Part shown: positions 57,948 through 64,000 of the stretch, piece after piece | Layout: the number at the start of each line of letters is the position of its first letter | Position numbering within the stretch: position 1 is the stretch's first letter | Source of the DNA: Valencia hispanica | Taxonomy: Eukaryota > Chordata > Actinopteri > Cyprinodontiformes > Valenciidae | DNA length: 64,000 nt | Direction: 5' to 3' | Assembly (NCBI GenBank): GCA_963556495.2 | Contig: OY747717.1 | Span: 194,001-258,000, forward strand | Translations under genes and position numbers: made by a program | Notes under the pieces: generated by a model | What the model saw: only the letters and a program-made list of their open reading frames with translations | Database searches by the model: none | What the model was told of the DNA's origin: nothing

Positions 57948-60900
57948 TCACTCTCGTGGCTGCAGCTTGTGGACTCCCAGCACGGTCAGAGCCAGAACCT
58001 CCAGCAGAACCTCCGGTGGTCGGTCCCAGCTCTCACTCAGCTCCGTCAGCGTCTCATCAGAGGAACAGAGGAGGTCAGCTGCCCAGCGCAGCTCCCCGTC
58101 CTGCTGCAGGGGGACGGGCAGAGACGCTGGGAGACAGGCTTCACCTTCGTCCCTCAGACTCTCCACCTGGAGACACATGGAGACACGTGGAGACAGTTGG
58201 AGAGAGTTGGAGACACATGGAGACACATGGAGACAGTTGGAGACAGATGGAGACAGATGGAGAGAGTTGGAGACACGTGGAGACAGTTGGAGAGAGTTGG
58301 AGACAGTTGGAGACACATGGGGACACGTGGAGACAGTTGGAGAGAGTTGGAGACAGTTGGAGACAGATGGAGAGAGTTGGAGACACGTGGAGACAGTTGG
58401 AGACAGATGGAGACAGATGGAGACACGTGGAGACACGTGGAGACAGTTGGAGACAGTTGGAGACAGATGGAGAGAGTTGGAGACAGTTGGAGACAGTTGG
58501 AGACAGTTGGAGACAGATGGAGACACATGGAGACAGTTGGAGACAGTTGGAGACAGATGGAGGCAGTTGGAGACACCAGATGTATTTTCAGGAGAGGGAC
58601 AATGTTTGAGTGAAACATGATGTGGACCTTTTTGAGTGAAAATGGACAAACCAGTTGGGTGAGGACCGTCAGAGCTTCCTGACCACTGGAGGTCAGAGGT
58701 CGCAGCAATATCTCTGGCAGAGCTGCAGAAAAGAGAAGTAGAGTTTGTGGATGGAGAGTTCAGAACTTTCTGCCATGAGTCGTCTCTCAGAAGACGTGAA
58801 CAGATCGTGAACGTAAACATCATCAAACATTTTCTGAATCCAGCTCTGAGGTCCTGAAAACTGATGCGGGGTTCAGATTTACCTTCCATGGCATTGACCA
58901 GCAGGTAAACAGAGTCCTTTACTGCTCCGGACACGTTGGACTTGTCCAGGAGGTCCATAAAGGACAAGACGGCCTTCGACTCAGGACGTTCGTATTCTCC
59001 TTTACTGCTGAGATCCAGCTGAGATGAAGAGGAGAAGAACAATGATCTACTGATCTAGAACTGAGCTGAGAAGGTGTGAGAGGAATGTTCATGTCTGTTA
59101 AGGAGGTCAGCTCTTATTTCTACAGCACAGTCGCACACAAGTGCACATATGGACACCCTTATGTTTGAACATGGTGTTGGTTATTTACAATCTTTTTAAC
59201 CAGTTTGAATGAAAAACTCCACGTGATGCTCTGTTTAATACGTAGGATCAAAATTTAATGTAACAGAGTTACATTAGGGAAGAAAGGATTATCAAAACAC
59301 CATTTTAGCAGTCCATGACTCAATCCCTCCCTCTGGTGGATGGTTAATGATACTTCAAGGTTCAATTGTTGAAGAGGTTGTTTATTTCTGATTCAGGAAA
59401 TTATCTAATGGAACTTCATTAAAATTAAGTTTTATCTTCACTTTAATCCATAAACATGTGCAGAGTCATGCTGTTGGTAGAATGTCAGTGCTGAACTTAA
59501 CCCTTTATCCATCACATTTAATACGTAAGATTGACGTGATACTGATACAGATGAGCCTTAACAGGCAGGTTTTCATAAACAATAACTGAGACTAAAACTA
59601 TTAGACTCCCTGATAATCAGGTGGTGCCCCGACTGTGCAAATCTGATCTAAATTACTAATATTCTACATATTTTCCTTAGGCACGTGTTGATAGTTATTC
59701 AAAGCCAAATCAGACGTTTTGCTGCACAACAATAGATTGAATTGAAGTAACAAGGGATTTTTTCCCCTACTGAAAGGTTGGATTTATCTCAACTGTTAAT
59801 TGGTAGAAAGTGTTGAAGTGAAACTGTGATGGTGAGGATGAAGGTCATGTCTCAACCATACTGTGTCTTCCAGGAGACTCAGTGCGTCTCCTTCCTCCAG
59901 AACATCTTGGAGGCCTTTCAGCAGATCATGACGAGTGGACTCAGGAAGTTGCTCCAGCGCGTTCAGAAGAACCTCCTTCATCTCGATCGCTGCAGAAAAA
60001 CAGCAGAGAGTTGATACCAGCTGGTTTATATCGTTAGTGATGAAGAGGAGGAACGTCAACAGGCAGATAACCTTCTGGAAGAGTTACCTTCTCTGACTTG
60101 TTCGATCATCTCATAGTTTACTGCATCATGGCTCAGACCTGCCACCAGAAAAGTTATTAAACTACAGAATAATTTGTTTGATAAACAATAAGTAATTCAT
60201 GGTGCGTTGGTGATTGGGGCATAAAATAAAACAATAAAACACCAATAAAAGTATAAAACAAAACACATATGACACATTAAAACATGTGAGATACCAGCTA
60301 TTATTAATAACTTGCACAAAGGCAGCTCTAAACAAATGAGTTTTTTGTAATTTAAAGGAACTCTGTGTTTCAGCAGCTTTGCAGTTGTCTAGAAGTTTGT
60401 TCCAGATTAGAGGAGCATAGAAACTGAAAGCTGCTTCTCCATGTTTGGTTCTGATTCTAGGGACAGTAGACTGGAATTAGAGGACCTGAGTGGGCTGGAG
60501 GGTTGCTATAGTAACAGCAGATCTTCAACATACTTTGGTGCTAAACCATGTAATGATTTATAAACTAGTAAAAGTATTTAGAAGTCTATTCTCTGAGCTA
60601 CAGGGAGCCAGTGTAAGGACTTTAGAACTGGGGTGATGTGTTCTACTTTCCTGGTTCTAGTGAGGAACACGAGCAGCAGCGTTCTGGATCAGTTGCAGCT
60701 GTTTGACTTTTTAGGAAGACCTGTGAAGACGCTCTAAGGGAGAACTCAAACAGCCTGAGCAGGAAACTCATTTCAGCCGCTAGCATCTGTGATCTTGTTC
60801 TTTCAGTCAATACCCAGAACTTGTGACCATAGATGAGGGTGGGAACATAGATCGAATGGTAAATTGAGAGCTTCACCTTTCTGCTCAGCTCCCTCTTCAC

Positions 60901-61635
60901 CACAACAACAGACCGGTACAGCTCTGGTATCTCTGCAGACGCTGTACCTGTCGATATCCTGCCCCATTTCCCATTTGTCAACCAGACTCTGAGATACTGA
61001 AACTCCTCGACCCAGGGACGAATCTATATACAGATGCATGTAAACATCTGTATATAATTTTGCACAGATCCAATTTAGAATTTGCTTTAACAAGTTAAGG
61101 CCATGCAGTAATTCCAAGCCTCCACCAGGTGTCACCTGACTGGATGTTCAACTGAACTCTTCCTTGAATACATTCTAACATGTCTAACACTGTTCATTCC
61201 CATTTCTAATTTATTTTTCCATAGTTAACTTGATCATTTTACATTTGTTGTGTGAATGCAACATGTTCCAGTCTGACTGATCAGCTGTCAACCAGAGAAC
61301 CACCTGGAGAAGAACTTGCTGATCAGATGTTTGGTCAAACCAACATGGCGACTGCCAACAGTCTGCCTATGGATGGCAAGCAGCTTAAAACAAATGAGCT
61401 TTGGTCAAAGGTCAACAACCAACCTCTTCGTTTGTGAGACCAGCTTTCGAAGGAGATTTCTGCAGAATGTAAGAAGAAATCATTATTTCTCCTAACAATC
61501 ATGTATAGATCAGTAAAGAGACACATGGAGCATGCTCCTACCCAGCGTCCCATCCTCCAACAGGACCTCCACCAGGCTGAAAGCAAAGGTGGAGTTTTCT
61601 GGCACAGTGAAGGTGGTGTCCTCCTTCGAGTTGCC
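57948..61635 (-). CDS. gsdme-like: Gasdermin E-like gene C, exons 4-10 only (5' part missing from window)
   Basis: Exons (minus): 61542-61635, 61424-61459, 60088-60138, 59862-59989, 58883-59018, 58652-58722 and 57948-58166. Phases and lengths match exons 4-10 of genes A and B (94, 36, 51, 128, 136, 71 and 219 bp). It encodes the last part of the pore domain (STFAFSLVEVLLEDG), the linker GLSHDAVNYEMIEQVREG and the repressor domain ([37 protein letters not shown]). No stop codon interrupts these exons. Exons 1-3 were looked for between 61.64 and 62.67 kb and not found. A LINE then runs to the right edge, so they may lie beyond 64 kb or be lost. The linker has no DxxD motif; SHD|A is the only obvious Asp site. 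Exon 10 is identical to genes A and B. Confidence 0.85.
58167..58576. repeat. Decamer minisatellite at gene C exon-10 acceptor (about 41 units)
   Basis: GGAGACACAT/GGAGACAGTT/GGAGACAGAT units abut the acceptor, with no length change seen. The first seven units from the exon follow the same variant order as in genes A and B. Beyond them a GGAGACAGAT variant that is absent from the other arrays becomes common. Confidence 0.95.
59019..59861 (-). other. Gene C intron 7
   Basis: AT-rich intron with good donor (GTATGGTTG) and acceptor (CATCTCAG). No mobile element recognised. Confidence 0.6.
60200..61080 (-). mobile_element. LINE fragments in gene C intron 5
   Basis: The minus strand 60981-60700 encodes YRSVVVVKRELSRKVKLSIY, IYVPTLIYGHKFWVLTERTR and AAEMSFLLRLFEF. 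This is the C-terminal part of a different, RTE/Rex-like fish non-LTR reverse transcriptase. The stretch 60200-60690 is a separate LINE-type 3' region (GTTTGTTCCAGATTAGAGGA). Both are antisense-free, on the same strand as gene C. Clade assignment is tentative. Confidence 0.65.
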
Positions 61636-61789
61636 CTGATGGAACAAGTCAAACCCAGAGAGACATTATTTTAGTCAGGTAGTGCCACATCCTACTGAAC
61701 AAAGAAAATCATCTCCCTCACCTGGTTAAGACTCTATGCAGCCAGCAGGGGGTGCACATAGTTCTGATGAGTAAGGGTGTGATGTCTGT

Positions 61790-61970
61790 AACAGAACCAG
61801 CTATCTCAGCTGGACCCACGTCCTTCAGTGGTGGAGCAGGTGCACCACATAGGGGGGCTACAGACCTCAGCACAGCAGTTGTGGGTTTGATTCCCAGCAT
61901 TTCTTCCTCATCTCTCGCTCTCTGCCCTTCTTTGTGCTCAGCTGTAAATAAAAACCACTTGTGCAAAAAA
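61790..61970 (+). mobile_element. tRNA-derived SINE-like repeat with A-rich end
   Basis: Contains GGGTTTGATTCCC, a good pol III B box, near 61889-61901. It is followed by a short unrelated body and an A-rich end at about 61965. It lies upstream of gene C exon 4. Confidence 0.5.
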
Positions 61971-62309
61971 AAGGACCAGCAGCCTCCTTCATAAACCGGA
62001 CAAATATGGGAAATGTTCAGGAGGTCTTCATCCAGCTGGTACACCTGAACAGTTCCTGAGGTCCAGAGGCCACGAGAAATTTCTGACAGGAACAATCAGT
62101 TCTTGATTTAGATGTGCTTCAGCTTCAGCACACCTGATTTAAAGGAATGGATCAATGATCAGAACTTCCTGAGGAGCATCTTCCAACTGTGCTGGAGAAA
62201 GACGTCCTCAGACATGCAGCACACCATCCCTGGACATATGGAGCTGGACGCCACAGCAGCTTTTCCTCAACCTCCCGGTTCACAGGGATCTTCTTTTTAC
62301 AGGTAAGGT

Positions 62310-62670
62310 TAGGATGCAAAATGGAGAACCTATCTTCTTCAGGGTCCAGTCCACCCAGAAGTTCTCCCTGGTATTTGGAGGAAAGATCCTCCTTATGATG
62401 CTGATGAACGATGAAGACTGATTGTGTGGTCTATATCAGTGGTTCCCAACCTTTCTATACTTGAGGACCCCTTGCCTGTGTCCAAGACAAGCCAGATCCC
62501 CCAACCCCAAATCCTACACGCCTTAGAAGGGATTCATTGCAAACTTTAACCTGTATAAAATAAACAGGTTTTTGTTCTTATTCTTCTTGTTTTACACTGT
62601 AGGCTATAGAGATAGTTTTTTTTTTTTTGTCGTTTGGGTTTTATAAATGTATTATTTACAGATATAAGTT
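62310..62670. other. Stretch without a recognised feature
   Basis: Expected position of gene C exon 3 by analogy with gene B, but the conserved KLAFVYE block is absent on both strands. There is a T-run at 62620-62629. Confidence 0.5.
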
Positions 62671-64000
62671 TGGTAACCTTACAACCTCCACACAGAGAAA
62701 ATTGTAGGAGCCCCAGTCCTGGGTTCACCATCCTGACAGACTAACCTCAGGATGTCAGGTACCCCCTGAAACTGCCTGATATTAGGTGACAGTGGACCTG
62801 GTATTGAGATGTAACAGAACCCTGAAGGAAGCATTGATGAAGCTCTCAACAAGCTGATGGCTAATGACGACATGTTTAGCCGCATGCTGTCATTCCATCA
62901 ATGGTTGTTTGGGTGGTGTCCTGCAAACGATGTGGGCTACATTGATAACTGGAGAACATTTTGGGGAAAACCTGGTCTGATCCGGAGAGACGGCATCCAT
63001 CCCACTTTGGATGGAGCAGCTCTTCTTTCTAGGAATATGGCCGAATTTATTAGTCCTCCAAAACACTGACAACCCAGGATCCAGACCAGGTAGCAGAGTC
63101 GTAGTTTAACCCACCTCTCTGCTGCTTCTGTACTGTTACCCCCCCATTACCCTATAGAAACAGTGTCTTGCTCACGGCCAAAATTAAATGGATTAAAAGT
63201 TAAGCCAACAAAAGCAAATTATGTTAATCTCATGAAGATAAATACGACTTTGACTGAACAGAAAAATAAATCTATTAAATGTGGTTTATTAAACATAAGA
63301 TCTCTCTCCTCAAAGACTTTGTTAGTAAATGACTTGATTTGTGATAATCACATTGATTTGCTTTGTCTCACAGAAACCTGGTTGCAGCAGGAGGATTATG
63401 TCAGTATAAATGAGTCAACTCCTTCCAGTCATTTAAATTTTCACATTCCTAGAAATACTGGGCGAGGAGGAGGAGTTGCAACCATTTTCCGTTCTGATTT
63501 ACTAATTAGTCCCAGACCAATTGATAGCTACAGTTCTTTTGAACATCTAACCCTTAATTTTCCTCATCCAAGTTGCAAAACATTAAGACCATTTTTGTTT
63601 GTGGTTTTGTATCGTCCACCAGGCCCTTACTCTCAATTCTTGGATCAGATCTCACATTTTTTATCTGATTTAGTATTAAATACTGATAGGGTTATTATAG
63701 TGGGGGACTTTAATATTCTTGTGGATACTTAAAGTGATAGCCTAAATGCAGCCTTTAGTGCTATTTTAGACTCAATTGGTTTTACTCAAAAAGTACAGGG
63801 ATCGACCCACTCAGGTAAACACACTTTGGACCTTGTACTGACAGACAGTATTGAGTGTGAGGAAATAACAGTCCACCCACATAACCTGGTCCTGTCTGAC
63901 CACTTCTTAATAACTTTTTAATTTACTTTAACTGACCATCTTAAGTCTCAAAGAAAATGTCATTATAGTAGAGCTTTATCAGACAATGCTGTAACAATTT
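62670..64000 (+). mobile_element. LINE (same family as 1-2620): ORF1 esterase end plus ORF2 endonuclease
   Basis: Around 62780-62810 the translation LILGDSG fits the GDS nucleophile block of an SGNH esterase. 62857-63069 continues with [20 protein letters not shown] and [19 protein letters not shown], including the conserved D..H pair. ORF2 starts near 63163 and gives the endonuclease ([35 protein letters not shown]). A TAA interrupts it at 63730-63732, and another TAA at 63919-63921 corresponds to the one at 364-366. Positions 63557-64000 match 1-443 closely. It continues past the window. Confidence 0.88.

Noticed and set aside
1..64000. CRISPR array or bacterial defence system
   Set aside because: The tandem arrays lack unique spacers and cas-like genes; the exon-intron genes show a vertebrate nuclear genome.

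Overview
The window looks like a stretch of a ray-finned (teleost) fish nuclear genome. The genes are split into short exons with GT/AG introns. Most other sequence is typical fish mobile DNA: LINEs with an esterase-bearing ORF1, Tc1-like DNA transposons, a DIRS-type tyrosine-recombinase retrotransposon, tRNA-related SINE-like repeats and many minisatellites. There is no bacterial gene organisation and no CRISPR array. The species cannot be told from the sequence alone.

Layout. 0-9 kb: a broken LINE, a SINE-like repeat, two phase-compatible exons of an unidentified secreted protein on the minus strand, Tc1 debris, a LINE 3' end and a 15-bp minisatellite. 9.36-17.99 kb: a six-exon deoxyribonuclease II-like gene on the minus strand, with both HxK catalytic motifs. 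A DIRS-like element sits in its intron 1, and exon 5 carries an apparent one-base frame conflict. 19.06-21.24 kb: a 45-bp minisatellite of about 48 units, open on both strands. 26.0-27.5 kb: a decayed Tc1-like transposon.

30.0-61.6 kb is the core: three gasdermin E-like genes, called A, B and C here. Gene A (plus strand, 10 coding exons, 437 codons) and gene B (minus strand, 10 coding exons, 432 codons) are tail to tail and look complete. Gene C (minus strand) has exons 4-10 only. Its exons 1-3 are either beyond the right edge, behind a LINE, or lost. Exon lengths are nearly the same in all three genes. Known members of this family have an N-terminal pore-forming domain that is freed from a C-terminal repressor by protease cleavage in the linker.

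The most unusual feature is the 3' end of these genes. The 219-bp last exon appears identical in all three paralogs, although the upstream exons have diverged strongly. In each gene the last intron ends in a decamer minisatellite that directly abuts the splice acceptor: about 24 units in A, 114 in B and 41 in C. This suggests recent gene conversion or duplication of the 3' end, possibly helped by the repeat. The repeat's sense strand lacks AG, so it is also an extended AG-exclusion zone before the acceptor. Exons 7-10 of gene A lie between two nearly identical 497-bp direct repeats. Intron 9 of gene B holds a Tc1 element in which part of the transposase reading frame has itself expanded into a 1.1-kb minisatellite.

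50-57 kb holds a LINE fragment, a candidate DNA transposon with imperfect inverted ends, a long polypurine tract and more LINE and SINE debris. The right edge (62.7-64 kb) is a second copy of the LINE found at the left edge, in the same orientation. All exon boundaries were read by hand from splice signals, reading phase and comparison among the three paralogs. No alignment or database search was run.
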